From Massilia polaris (GTDB taxonomy: Bacteria; Pseudomonadota; Gammaproteobacteria; Burkholderiales; Burkholderiaceae_D), in assembly GCF_012927275.1 (NCBI RefSeq), contig NZ_JABBGG010000010.1, positions 104,157-168,156 on the forward strand: DNA of 64,000 bases. Reading direction: 5' to 3'. How positions within the stretch are numbered: the stretch's first letter is position 1; each line of letters opens with the position of its first letter. A program made the translations under genes and the position numbers. The notes under the pieces are model-generated. The model made no database searches. It saw only the letters and a list, made by a program, of their open reading frames with translations, and was not told where the DNA came from. Below are positions 1 through 10,138 of this stretch, piece after piece.

Positions 1-1482
1 GCCTTGCGCGTCCGCCAGCCGGCCGCTGGCCACCGCGCGCGCGGTGCGCACGATATCCCTGGCGGGCACGGCCCAGTCTTCAATGGGCTTGAAGTTGGCC
101 GTGCGCTCCAGCTGGTCCAGCGCCTCAATTTCCTTGCGGCTTTCAGGCAGCGCGCCCTTGCGCGCATATCCGGTGGCGCGCGCATAGTGCCACATCGCCT
201 TGACCAGCACGAAGTCAGGCCCCGGATCGGGCAGCGCAATCAGCACGTCCGGGCTGCTGAACTGGACGTGCGAGAAGTAGGGCGCGGCTTTGACCGGCTG
301 CATGCCGGCAAAATCCTTGAGCAGTTCGGGAGGCAGCGACTTGTCCAGCTTGGCCGCCGATTCGAGCGCGGTCTTGCCATCCCCTCCCATCAGCGCGGAG
401 ACCATCACGAAGTGGATGTTGTGCGGGTAATAGGCGCCCCGGTACACCGGGTCGCTGCCAGAGCGGCGGAAGTAGCGCTCGTCCGCTGCGATGGCGGCAA
501 GGTTCGATTCAAGCGCCTCCTTGTACAGCCCGACCCGGTAGTAAATGTGCGAGGGCATGTGGACGATGTGGCCCGCCCCGGGGATCTGCTTCGCCAGCAC
601 GCGCGCCGGCGCGAGCGCTTTCTCGGGATGGACCGACGCTTCCATCGCGTGGATGTAATAGTGGGCGGCGCCCGGATGGGTTGGATTGCGTTCCAGCACG
701 CGTTCCAGCGCATCGACCAGTTCGGCGGTGCGGTTCTTGGGCCGCGTGCCGCCTCCTTCCCAGTAGTCCCATGGCGACAGGTCCATCAGCGATTCCGCAA
801 ACAGCACCTGGATCGTGTCGTTGTTGGGAAATGCCTTGGCGGCGTCGGTCATGGCGTCGGCATAGGCTTTGTCGAGCGCCGAGCGGTCGGCGCCGGCGGC
901 TGCGTCATAGCGGCGCGCGACGGCGCGGATCAGCGCTTGCTCCGCAGGCGTGGCGCTTGCGGCATGTCTGGCGGCGTTAGCCGCCGCCGCGACGGCCGGT
1001 GCAACTGCGGTCGGGAACATTGGCGCATTGATGTTGGGCCCTAACACCAACGCCTCGCCCCAGTAGCACATCGCGCAGTTGGGATCGAGTTGCTGGGCCG
1101 CGCGGAAGGCGCGCGCAGCTTCGGCATGGTTGAAGCTGAACGTCAGCCGCATGCCCTGGTTGAAATAGGCTTGCGCGGTGGGGTTGCGGGTGCTGACCGG
1201 TACGTGCAGCTTGCCGAGGTCCTTGTACAGCGGTGGCTTCTCGGCGGCGGCGGGTGCCGGCGCTTGCTGGCCGGGTTTGAAGGGCGCGGTTTCCGCCTGC
1301 GCCAGTACCAGCTGTTCAAGCAGCCGAGGACGCCCGCCCTGGGGGGGCGCGCAACTGGCGCCGCCGGCAAACAAGGGATCGAAAGCAGCGCCGTCCGGCT
1401 GGCGTTCGGCCAGTGTCGGCGCAAACGCGAGCCCCAGGCAAGCCGCACCGGCAAAGGCGGCTGCAAGCTTTTTCTTTTTCAT
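1..1482 (-). CDS. Exported tetratricopeptide-repeat protein, 3' end outside the window
   Basis: The reading frame is open from an ATG at 1482 to the left edge, giving at least 494 residues. A good purine-rich ribosome site (GGGGGAG) ends just before a double ATG; the second ATG gives the better spacing. The N-terminus (MKKKKLAAAFAGAACLGLAF) is a typical Sec signal peptide. The body has helical TPR-like stretches such as AYFNQGMRLTFSFNHAEAAR, then a CAMCYWGEA segment, and alternates Ala-rich helix pairs. This pattern fits large periplasmic TPR proteins found in many proteobacteria next to metal-dependent or copper-related genes. The specific role is unknown. The long plus-strand frame opposite it is a GC-rich shadow. 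Confidence 0.8.
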   Translation of the reverse strand, partial: MKKKKLAAAFAGAACLGLAFAPTLAERQPDGAAFDPLFAGGASCAPPQGGRPRLLEQLVLAQAETAPFKPGQQAPAPAAAEKPPLYKDLGKLHVPVSTRNPTAQAYFNQGMRLTFSFNHAEAARAFRAAQQLDPNCAMCYWGEALVLGPNINAPMFPTAVAPAVAAAANAARHAASATPAEQALIRAVARRYDAAAGADRSALDKAYADAMTDAAKAFPNNDTIQVLFAESLMDLSPWDYWEGGGTRPKNRTAELVDALERVLERNPTHPGAAHYYIHAMEASVHPEKALAPARVLAKQIPGAGHIVHMPSHIYYRVGLYKEALESNLAAIAADERYFRRSGSDPVYRGAYYPHNIHFVMVSALMGGDGKTALESAAKLDKSLPPELLKDFAGMQPVKAAPYFSHVQFSSPDVLIALPDPGPDFVLVKAMWHYARATGYARKGALPESRKEIEALDQLERTANFKPIEDWAVPARDIVRTARAVASGRLADAQG

Positions 1483-1705
1483 CATCTCCCCCTTTCGGCG
1501 GGAACATGCAGATCATCGGATTGTATCGTCATTGGCTTTTTAGAGTCGCAACGTTTTTCCGAGTTCCGCACGGCGGCTTTACCGGATGCCGGCCATCCTG
1601 TGCACCGAGTTATTCAGTTTTGCCAGGCCGGCCTGCTTGCGGCCGCAGCCGTGATTGCCTTGCTTCTAAACTTGTGCCAGCATGCGTGGTTTGCCACTCG
1701 AGACC

Positions 1706-3028
1706 ATGACCGCCATGCGCACTTTGCCAACCAGGACCATTCTTGCCAGCGCCTTGCTGGCGCTATCGATCAATGCCGCTGCGGCAGGCGCCGTCACGCT
1801 GGTGCAGGCCGGGCACCTGCTCGACCGTCCCGGCCATCCGCAACGCGGCGCATCGACGCTGGTCATCAGGGATGGCAAAGTGGCCGAGGTACTGGACGGC
1901 TACGCCGGCGTTGAACGCTACGCCGGCGCTACCATCGTCAACCTGCGCGACCGCTTCGTGCTTCCCGGACTGATCGACAGCCACGTGCACCTGACCAGCG
2001 ACCGCGCCGGCATCGAAGGCCAGCTGGCCGGCGTGACCGACAGCGTCGCAGCGGCGGCCTACGAGGCGCAGATGAACGCCGGGAAGACCCTGCAGGCCGG
2101 ATTCACCACAGTGCGCAACCTTGGCGACGGCAACGGCGTAACGCTGGCGCTGCGCGACGCCATTGCCCGGGGCTGGGTGCAAGGACCGCGCATCATCGAC
2201 GCCGGCATGCCGATTTCGGCCACCTCCGGCCACATGGACGGCCGGCTCGGGTACGCCGACTGGGTGCAGCATGGCGTGCCGACCGCAAACCTGTGCGATG
2301 GCCCGGAGAGTTGCCGCAAGGCGGTACGGGTGCAGATCGGGCGCGGCGTCGACGTCATCAAGATCGCCACCACGGGCGGCGTGAACAGCGTGGTCGGCGC
2401 CGGCGTCGGCAAGCAGATGTTCGACGATGAAGCGAAGTCGCTGATCGAGGCCGCCCACTTGTACGGCAAGAAGGTGGCGGTGCACGCGCATGGCGCCGGC
2501 GGTATCAACCTGGCGCTGGCGGTCGGCGCCGATTCCATCGAACACGGCACGCTGCTGGACGAGGAGGGCGTCAAACTGTTCCTGAAATCAGGCGCGTATT
2601 ACGTCCCGACCCTGTCGACCATCAACGGCTACAAGGAGCGGATCGCCAATAATCCGGATGCTTACCCGCCGGCCGTGCGTGCGAAGATCGACTGGCGCAT
2701 TGGCATCACCGGCAAGGCGCTGCGCCAGGCGCACAGCCGAGGCATCAGGATCGCCTTCGGCACCGACGCCGGCGTGTCGAAGCACGGCCGCAATGCCGAC
2801 GAATTCGAATTGATGGTCCAGTTCGGGATGACGCCAGCCGAAGCGATCAAGTCCGCCACCGTCAATGCCGCGGACCTGCTCGGTATCAGCGCCGTGGCCG
2901 GCACGCTCGAGGCGGGCAAGGGCGCCGACCTGATCGCCGTCGCCGCGAATCCGCTCGCCGACGTGACCGCGCTCAAGAAGGTCGACTTCGTGATGAAGTC
3001 GGGACAAGTGGTCAAGAGCCGCCACTAA
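1706..3028 (+). CDS. Exported amidohydrolase (imidazolonepropionase/Xaa-Pro dipeptidase-like, COG1228 type)
   Basis: This is a metal-dependent hydrolase of the amidohydrolase superfamily, about 440 residues. A signal peptide (MRTLPTRTILASALLALSIN, ending AAAAG) predicts export. Metal-binding signatures lie in order: DSHVHLT in the first third, KIATTGGV at the lysine position, VAVHAHGAGG, IEHGT, and GTDAGVSKHG near the C-terminus, as expected for an alpha/beta-barrel enzyme with a binuclear site. Upstream in-frame ATGs exist at 1682 and 1715; 1706 or 1715 places the signal peptide best. Members of this family hydrolyse cyclic amides, dipeptides or organophosphates, so the substrate cannot be told from sequence. 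It stands alone on the plus strand, divergent from the TPR gene. Confidence 0.88.
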   Translation: MTAMRTLPTRTILASALLALSINAAAAGAVTLVQAGHLLDRPGHPQRGASTLVIRDGKVAEVLDGYAGVERYAGATIVNLRDRFVLPGLIDSHVHLTSDRAGIEGQLAGVTDSVAAAAYEAQMNAGKTLQAGFTTVRNLGDGNGVTLALRDAIARGWVQGPRIIDAGMPISATSGHMDGRLGYADWVQHGVPTANLCDGPESCRKAVRVQIGRGVDVIKIATTGGVNSVVGAGVGKQMFDDEAKSLIEAAHLYGKKVAVHAHGAGGINLALAVGADSIEHGTLLDEEGVKLFLKSGAYYVPTLSTINGYKERIANNPDAYPPAVRAKIDWRIGITGKALRQAHSRGIRIAFGTDAGVSKHGRNADEFELMVQFGMTPAEAIKSATVNAADLLGISAVAGTLEAGKGADLIAVAANPLADVTALKKVDFVMKSGQVVKSRH

Positions 3029-3183
3029 ATTAAAGGGAATCTGAGGGAAGCTGCGCCGCCGGCACGGCGTTTCTCCGGGGGGCGAAACGACGGTATTTGG
3101 GTTATGCCCATACCGGCGAACTTGGAGATGCCGTCCGAGTCAAATGGGATACGCAATCAATTCCGACGCAAGGAGGATTCGCC

Positions 3184-3911
3184 ATGCCCCAACCTGGTCC
3201 ATCCCCCGCTTCCGGCCAGGAGTCGCGGCCGCCCGACATGCCGGATTTCGCGGCGATCAAGCAACGCCAGCAAGCGACATGGGCGAGCGGCGACTTTGCC
3301 GTCATCGGTGTCACCTTGCAGATTGTCGGCGAATCGCTGGCCGAGGCCGCTGACATCCGCGCCAATGAACGAGTGATCGATGTCGCCGCCGGCAACGGCA
3401 ACGCCACCCTGGCCGCTGCACACCGCTTCGCGAAAGTCACGTCCACCGATTACGTTCCGGCGCTGCTGGACAAAGGGCGCAAGCGTGCCGAAGCCGAAGG
3501 CCTGCAAATAGACTTCCGCGAAGCCGATGCGGAAAACCTGCCATTCCCCGATGCAAGCTTCGACGTGGCCATCTCGACCTCCGGCGTGATGTTCACGCCG
3601 GACCATACTCGCTCCGCCAGTGAACTGCTGCGCGTCGTGCGGGATGGCGGCCGTATCGCGCTGGCGAACTGGACGCCCGAAGGTTTTATTGGCCAGCTGT
3701 TCAATACGCATCGTCCGCGCACTGGCTGCAGGTCTTCCGCGACTTCTACGGGCCGACCAATAAGGCGTTTGGCGCGCTCGACGCGGGTGGGCAGCAGGCG
3801 TTGGAGCAAGACATCCTCGCCTTGCTCGACCGCTTCAACATTGCGGGTTCGTCGTCGCTGGTTGTGCCGGCCGAGTACCTGGAGGTGGTGATTACCAAGC
3901 GCAGCGGATAA
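3184..3911 (+). pseudogene. SAM-dependent methyltransferase with an out-of-frame internal deletion
   Basis: The N-terminal 165 residues form a clear class I SAM methyltransferase: motif I reads VIDVAAGNGNATLAAA, followed by LPFPDASFDVAIS (motif II region) and GGRIALANWTPEGFIGQLF. After GQLF near 3700 the frame is lost. Another frame then gives HWLQVFRDFYGPTNKAFGAL and a normal C-terminus ending VVPAEYLEVVITKRSG with TAA at 3909-3911. The stretch that normally joins these parts (roughly 40-70 residues) is absent, so a deletion that also shifts the frame has joined GQLF to QYASSAHWLQ. The start is an ATG at 3184 behind a strong AAGGAGG. Inferred non-functional unless the sequence is wrong here. 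Confidence 0.75.
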
Positions 3912-3932
3912 AGCCGGCGCGGCCGCATGGAT

Positions 3933-5714
3933 TCAGCGTTGCGCTTGCTCCGGCGCCAGGCGGATTCGATCTTGTTCGAAGGAACGCTCCAGCTCGTCGC
4001 GCGCTGCCTGTTGGATGGAGATCATCGTTTTTTCGTCGCGATAATGCGGGAAGATCGCGTCGAGGGTCGACAGGTTATGCTCGCGGAACTTGATGCGCGC
4101 GCGCTCGGCGGTAAGGGGATCGATGCCCATTTTTTCGAGTGCGTGCTGGCCGATCAGCAGCGCCGACTCGAAGGTTTCTCGTTCGACCTGTTCGACGCCG
4201 CGGCTGCGCAGCTCGAACAAATGCGTCAGGTTGCGCGCCCTGGCAATGATCTCCAGGTGGGGGAAGTTCTCGCGCACCAGGTCGGTCAGCTTCAGGCTGC
4301 CTTCCATGTCATCGATGGCGTTGATCAGCAAATGCGCCTTGCGCGCTCCGGCCGCGTGCAGCAGGTCGAGGCGGGTTGCGTCGCCGTAGAACACGCGCAT
4401 GCCGAACCTGCGCAGCATGTCGATCAGGTCGGGGTCGTTGTCGAGCACGGTCACCTTGATGCCCGATGCGATCAGCAGGCGCGCGGTAATCTGCCCGACG
4501 CGTCCGAGTCCCGCAATGATGACGCGCGCGCCCTCCGGCTCGATCACGTCCGGTTCCATCGGCGGTGGCGCGTGCAGACGGCTACTGATCCAGCTGCCGC
4601 CCATCACCGCCAAAGGCGTCAGCGCCATCGACACGGCCACGACCACGACCAGCGTTTCGTTCAGTGCCGGCGGCAGCACCTGGGCCTGGCGCGCCACCGC
4701 GAACACCACGAACGCGAATTCGCTCCCCTGGGCCAGCAGGCCGGCGAACGGCCAGCGCTGCACCGCCGGGATCGGCATCGCGCGCGCGATCAGCGCCAGC
4801 AGCGCCATCTTGAGCGCCATGTAGGCAAGCGTCAGGCCCAAGATATGCAGCGGTCCGTCGGACAGCAGCCCCATGTTGACGGACATGCCCACTGACGTGA
4901 AAAACAGCCCCAGCAACAAGCCCTTGAACGGTTCCAGGTCGGCTTCCAATGCCTTGCGGTATTCGGACCCGGCCAGCAGCACGCCGGCAAGGAAGGCGCC
5001 CAGGCCCATCGACAGGTCGGCCAGCGTCATCAGCTGTGCGATGCCGAGCACCAGCAGCAGCGCGAACGCGGTAAAGATTTCACGCAGCCCGCTTTTGGCG
5101 ATCAGCCGCAACGCTGGTGGAATCGCGTAGCGGCCGATGACGAGGACGGCAGCGATGGCCGCGGCCGTCAATGGCCAGTTGAAACCGGGCCCGCTGCTTG
5201 CGGCGGCGCCGAGCAGGGGCGTCACGACGAGCAGGGGGATGGCGGCCATGTCCTGGAACAGCAGGATCGCAAACGCGGCCTTGCCGGCCGGCGTGTGCTC
5301 GAGATGCCGTTCGTGCATGTTCTGGACCACGATGGCGGTCGACGACAGCGCCAGCGCGAAGCCGGCAACCAGCGCGGCGGTCCATTGCATATCGAGGAAA
5401 AAGGCCGCCGCGGCCAATGCCGCTCCGCAGGCGGCCACCTGCAGGGTGCCGCCGCCCAGCACCAGCATGCGCATTTCCAGCAGTTTTTTCGGCTGCAGTT
5501 CCAGCCCGATCAGGAACAGCATCATCACCACGCCGATCTCGGCCACATGGCTGATCATTTCGACGTTCTGGATCAGCGCCAGGCCCCACGGGCCGATGAT
5601 GCAGCCGCCGATCAGGTAGCCGAGCACCGATCCAAGTCCGAGGCGCTGGGCCAGCGGTACCAGCAGGACGGCGGTGAGCAGGAAGACGATGGGGGTCAGC
5701 AGAAATTCGGGCAT
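3933..5714 (-). CDS. CPA2-family potassium/proton antiporter, KefB/KefC type, with RCK domain
   Basis: A 593-residue inner-membrane cation:proton antiporter. The first 380 residues hold about a dozen hydrophobic segments, including LGLGSVLGYLIGGCIIGPWG and EIGVVMMLFLIGLEL, which match the Na+/H+ exchanger fold. A Rossmann RCK_N (TrkA-N) domain follows around residues 395-515, with a nucleotide-binding GLGRVGQITARLL and an acidic VLDNDPDLIDML. The C-terminal tail is charged and likely cytoplasmic. Kef proteins export potassium during electrophile stress and are often gated by glutathione adducts. A formaldehyde dehydrogenase that uses glutathione is divergently encoded next door, which fits an electrophile-response theme, although that link is only inference. 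Confidence 0.9.
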   Translation of the reverse strand: MPEFLLTPIVFLLTAVLLVPLAQRLGLGSVLGYLIGGCIIGPWGLALIQNVEMISHVAEIGVVMMLFLIGLELQPKKLLEMRMLVLGGGTLQVAACGAALAAAAFFLDMQWTAALVAGFALALSSTAIVVQNMHERHLEHTPAGKAAFAILLFQDMAAIPLLVVTPLLGAAASSGPGFNWPLTAAAIAAVLVIGRYAIPPALRLIAKSGLREIFTAFALLLVLGIAQLMTLADLSMGLGAFLAGVLLAGSEYRKALEADLEPFKGLLLGLFFTSVGMSVNMGLLSDGPLHILGLTLAYMALKMALLALIARAMPIPAVQRWPFAGLLAQGSEFAFVVFAVARQAQVLPPALNETLVVVVAVSMALTPLAVMGGSWISSRLHAPPPMEPDVIEPEGARVIIAGLGRVGQITARLLIASGIKVTVLDNDPDLIDMLRRFGMRVFYGDATRLDLLHAAGARKAHLLINAIDDMEGSLKLTDLVRENFPHLEIIARARNLTHLFELRSRGVEQVERETFESALLIGQHALEKMGIDPLTAERARIKFREHNLSTLDAIFPHYRDEKTMISIQQAARDELERSFEQDRIRLAPEQAQR

Positions 5715-5896
5715 GGCGCGCCTCTGGCCTGGAATGGAAATTTCCCAGCCGTGCGGCCGGGTTCCTGGCCGCGAGAGGCCTTGTCAGTATTATATCGGAG
5801 CCACTCCCGCGCACCGCTTCCCCGGGGCGCGCCGACGCGCGTGGCGCGGGTGGGATATGATCTTTCTTCATCTATTCCAATGAATAATTGCTCACT

Positions 5897-7003
<1,107 letters not shown>

Positions 7004-7023
7004 GCGGGCCAGGCAAGGCAATT

Positions 7024-7050
7024 GGGCGGCGCAGTGCGCCGCCCTTTTCT
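7024..7050 (+). terminator. Rho-independent terminator of frmA
   Basis: A nine-base-pair GC stem (GGGCGGCGC / GCGCCGCCC) with an AGT loop is followed by TTTTCT. It sits 20 bases after the frmA stop and directly before the stop of the convergent LLM gene. The T-run is only on the plus strand. Confidence 0.85.
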
Positions 7051-7051
7051 A

Positions 7052-8077
7052 TCACGCCGTCCGGTGCGTGTCGGCCGGGTCGAGCGGTTCGGACAAGTCG
7101 CGGTGGGCCTGGGCCGTGATCTGGTACGAGCGCAGGCGCGCGGCGTGGTGGTAGATCTGCGAGGTGATCATCAGTTCGTCCGCGCCGGTCCGGGCCACGA
7201 ACTCCTGCAACTGGCGGGTCACCGTGCCGGGCGAGCCGATGGCCGAGCACGACAGCACCTGGTCGAGCATCGCGCGGCCGGCAGGGCCGACCTGGTCCAG
7301 GTAGCCGGGCACCGGCGGCTGCAGGCGCGAGGCGCGCCCGCTGTGCAGGTTGACGAAAGCTTGCTGCATCGACGTTGCCAGCACTTGTGCTTCGGCGTCC
7401 GTGTCGGCGGCGAACACGTTATAGCCGAGCATGACGTAGGGCTTGGCCAGCTGCGCGGAAGGCTTGAAGTTGCTGCGGTAGAAGTCGACGGCCTGCATCA
7501 TCATCGCCGGTGCAAAATGCGAGGCGAACGCGTACGGCAGGCCCAGCGTCGCGGCCAGTTGCGCGCCGAACAGGCTGGAGCCGAGGATCCAGACCGGCAC
7601 CTTCAGGCCGGCGCCCGGCACCGCCTGGACTGAGCGCCGCGACGAGCCGGCAAAGTAATCCATCAATTCGACCACGTCCTGCGGGAATTCATCCGCGCTG
7701 GAAGCGAGATTGCGGCGCATCGCGCGCGCGGCAGCCTGGTCGGAGCCGGGCGCGCGGCCCAGGCCAAGGTCGATCCGGCCGGGGTAGAGCGATTCGAGCG
7801 TGCCGAACTGCTCGGCAATCACGAGCGGCGAGTGATTCGGCAGCATGACGCCGCCGGCGCCGACGCGGATCGTCGAGGTCCCTCCTGCGATATAGCCAAG
7901 CAGCACCGCCGTCGCCGCACTGGCGATGCCGGGCATGCCGTGGTGTTCGGCAAGCCAGTAGCGGTTGAATCCCCAGCGCTCGGCGCTTTGGGCCAGGTCG
8001 AGGGAATTGTGAAACGACGTGCGTGCGTCGCTGCCTTCTGTGATAGGGGAGAGGTCGAGTACGGAAAAGGGAATCAT
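7052..8077 (-). CDS. LLM-class flavin-dependent oxidoreductase (luciferase-like monooxygenase)
   Basis: About 341 residues starting [19 protein letters not shown], the typical N-terminus of the bacterial-luciferase-like (MsnO8/alkanal monooxygenase-like) family. Family features are [37 protein letters not shown] and [15 protein letters not shown], which shape the FMN and substrate pocket of the TIM barrel. The frame remains open upstream to 8140, but the internal ATG at 8077 matches the family start and has a GAAAGA-like ribosome site. The protein is a cytoplasmic FMN-dependent monooxygenase or reductase of unknown substrate. It is transcribed convergently with frmA and stands alone. Confidence 0.88.
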   Translation of the reverse strand: MIPFSVLDLSPITEGSDARTSFHNSLDLAQSAERWGFNRYWLAEHHGMPGIASAATAVLLGYIAGGTSTIRVGAGGVMLPNHSPLVIAEQFGTLESLYPGRIDLGLGRAPGSDQAAARAMRRNLASSADEFPQDVVELMDYFAGSSRRSVQAVPGAGLKVPVWILGSSLFGAQLAATLGLPYAFASHFAPAMMMQAVDFYRSNFKPSAQLAKPYVMLGYNVFAADTDAEAQVLATSMQQAFVNLHSGRASRLQPPVPGYLDQVGPAGRAMLDQVLSCSAIGSPGTVTRQLQEFVARTGADELMITSQIYHHAARLRSYQITAQAHRDLSEPLDPADTHRTA

Positions 8078-8325
8078 TAGTTCTTTCGCTTGCGGTAGAG
8101 AGGCGGTTGCTGTTCCAGTTATGGGGACGACAAGGGGCATTTGAAAGCTGAATTTTTGAGCTCTTGCGATTTCAATAACGGCTATTTTGTGCCGTTGTGC
8201 AAAAGCCCCAATCGCGTCATTAACGGTCTAAATATGGTGCCCTACAGAAAGACTTCCGGTATCGTTCGATATTGCTCCAAGTCCACACATCACGACGGTC
8301 GGCGAGCCCCAACTAGTTCCCCTCA

Positions 8326-8750
8326 ATGAAAACTTCGATCACGACCGGCCGCAATTTCATGGTCGGTACCAAGCTGTCCGCCTTTACCCTGGCACTGATT
8401 AGCAGCATTTTTATTGCCTTTATCCTCTTCGTTGCACATACGATGTCGGGTTCCCTCGAAAGAAGGGCGACTGAACTCGTCAATACGCAGGCTGAAGGCG
8501 TCGGGACAATGATCGACACGTTCAACCGCGCGCAGCTGAGCGCGGTTGAGAAGTTTTCGCGGGTGTTCTCCAGCCTGCTGCCGGGGGCGTTCTCGGTAGA
8601 CGCCAGCCGTACCGTCGACACGGGCGGGAAGGAGTTGCCGGTCATGAAGCATGACGACGTGGACCTGAACCTCAATTTCGAGGCCGTCGACCGCTTCTCT
8701 GCCATGACCGGCGGCAACGCGACTGTCTTCATCAAGCAAGGTGACGACTT
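8326..8750 (+). pseudogene. Chemoreceptor N-terminal fragment, separated from its body by an inversion
   Basis: Codes for the first 141 residues of a methyl-accepting chemotaxis protein: a transmembrane helix (FTLALISSIFIAFILFVAHT) and the start of a Cache3/Cache2-type periplasmic sensor (GGNATVFIKQGDD). Homology stops exactly at 8750. The reading frame continues antisense through the DUF817 fragment to 8946, which is meaningless sequence. The missing continuation ([20 protein letters not shown] onward) lies on the minus strand starting at 12599. Joining GDD to FIRVATS gives one uninterrupted receptor of about 669 residues, so the two parts were once a single gene. Confidence 0.88.
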
Positions 8751-9282
8751 AGTGATGGGTGAAGAAATTCGCGTAGATGAGGATGGCCACGGTCGTCGCC
8801 ATCCAGTACGGCGGATGGTGGCGGATGCGCAGGTCGAACAGGCGCCAGGCCTGGACCACGTAGCTGCCCACCGCCGCGTACATGAAGCCCGCGAACAACG
8901 GCACGTCGAGTATCTTGGTATAACCGAAGTCGGGATAGCTCCATGACCTGATGCTGCCCGAGACCTTGAACGCCTCAAGTGCGAAGCCGACCATATGGAA
9001 CAGGCAGATGGCTTTCAGCTCATCCATCGTTTCGAGCTTCGAACAGACCATCCAGAACTGGATGAGCAAGGCCACTGCCAGCAGCACGTCGTAGCGCGGC
9101 AGTCCTGCGATGCCGGTCCGCGGAATCACCATCATCGCGATGAAGAACAGCCCGACGAACAGGCATGCGCGCGCATTCTTGATGCCGAAGTAGCAGAATT
9201 CGAGCAAGCCGCGGCGCCAGCCGCCGATTTCTCGCGCCCGCATGTCCAGCAGGTGCACGTCAAGTGCGGAAAGGCCCTTCAT
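8751..9282 (-). pseudogene. DUF817 membrane protein, N-terminal fragment
   Basis: The first 177 or so residues of a DUF817 integral membrane protein, starting MKGLSALDVHLLDMRAREIG behind a GAGG ribosome site. Hydrophobic spans include LFVGLFFIAMMVIPRTGIAG and the DVPLFAGFMYAAVGSYVVQA region. The frame ends with IYANFFTHH and then an artificial stop formed by receptor sequence across the junction at 8750/8751. The remainder ([18 protein letters not shown] onward) lies on the plus strand from 12600. The function of DUF817 is unknown. An inverted repeat in the leader (9291-9353) would have controlled it. Confidence 0.85.
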
Positions 9283-9290
9283 GTAACCTC

Positions 9291-9353
9291 TTTACGTCAA
9301 GGATGTTCGATGTCGCCGGTGCTACACCGGACCGGGAAATGCCTTGACGTAAA
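9291..9353. promoter_or_regulatory. 12-bp inverted repeat flanking a hairpin upstream of the DUF817 start
   Basis: TTTACGTCAAGG (9291-9302) and CCTTGACGTAAA (9342-9353) are perfect inverted copies separated by 39 bases. The spacer itself holds a small hairpin CCGGTG-CTA-CACCGG. Each arm contains the near-palindrome TTACGTCAA. The pair lies directly before the ribosome site of the DUF817 gene fragment, so it reads as an operator for a dimeric regulator. The regulator is not identifiable from the window. Confidence 0.55.
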
Positions 9354-9420
9354 AGTTACATTAGTTCACTAGTGGACGCACTAAAAATTGCCGTCACGAC
9401 GTAGTTTTTTGCATGGTTCA

Positions 9421-9957
9421 TTACCACATCAAATCGTCCGGAATCTGGAAGGCTGCGTATGGATCGTCCTCGTCGACTTCGTTGCTGGTCTTTTTCACAC
9501 GCACGACCAGCGACGCATCGCGCTCGGCGATCTTGTCGGCGATGACTTTCGGGACCAGTTCGGTGACGCCGCCAAGGCACACGATCACCAGCCGTCCGGC
9601 CATCAGGTGGGCCTGGACCGCCGCGGAAACATAGATGCGTTCGATTTTGCTACCGTGGGTGAAGTTGTAGGCGACATCGCCATTGCCTTTGCCCTGGCGG
9701 TTCTGCTTGACCATCTGGGCAATCTGCGCGGCGATCGCTTTCTGCGACGCGGCCGCATCGCGCTGCGCATTCAGCTCGCGCGCGCGCTCGGCGTTCTTGC
9801 GCTGCAGCTCCTGGGCGGCGCTACGCGCTTCGTCAACGGTCGTCGTGCCGGTGCGGCGTTCGACCTTTTTCTGCTTGCTCTTGTCCTGGTTGACCAGTTT
9901 GACCTTGTTCTTGTCGACCAGGCCGGCTTTCAAAAACTGTTCTTGCAACGAGGCCAT
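9421..9957 (-). CDS. DUF2058 family protein (YaiL-like, nucleic-acid-associated)
   Basis: A 178-residue soluble, highly charged protein starting MASLQEQFLKAGLVDKNKVK, which is the hallmark N-terminus of DUF2058 (E. coli YaiL). Residues 20-110 are rich in Lys, Arg, Gln and Ala and look like a long coiled coil (AQELQRKNAERARELNAQRD). The C-terminal part (VAYNFTHGSKIERIYVSAAV) is a compact domain. The start at 9957 has a GGAG site eight bases upstream; the longer frame to 10038 would run through the promoter. The gene lies intact within the inverted segment, so its orientation relative to the chromosome has changed. Molecular function is unproven; homologues are described as nucleoprotein- or polynucleotide-associated. 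Confidence 0.85.
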   Translation of the reverse strand: MASLQEQFLKAGLVDKNKVKLVNQDKSKQKKVERRTGTTTVDEARSAAQELQRKNAERARELNAQRDAAASQKAIAAQIAQMVKQNRQGKGNGDVAYNFTHGSKIERIYVSAAVQAHLMAGRLVIVCLGGVTELVPKVIADKIAERDASLVVRVKKTSNEVDEDDPYAAFQIPDDLMW

Positions 9958-10138
9958 GTTTGCTACTCCATAAGTAAAGGACGCCGGCGCGGGTAGCGGT
10001 CCCGGCCTCTGTAAAGGCGATAGCATAGCAAACTGCACACTCCGCCGCGCAAAATTCCCCGCACGGATCAGTTGCCGGGCAAGCGGGCGTAGCGGCTGCG
10101 GTGTATGCTTTCCGGTTAATGGATTACAGGCACTTCAT

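Noticed and set aside
4..1044. Long plus-strand frame of 346 residues
   Set aside because: It is antisense to the TPR gene, Arg-rich without any family pattern, and explained by high GC in the third codon position.
8141..8329. Small plus-strand frame of 62 residues before the chemoreceptor
   Set aside because: No ribosome site, no family and unusual codon use; it is better read as intergenic sequence.
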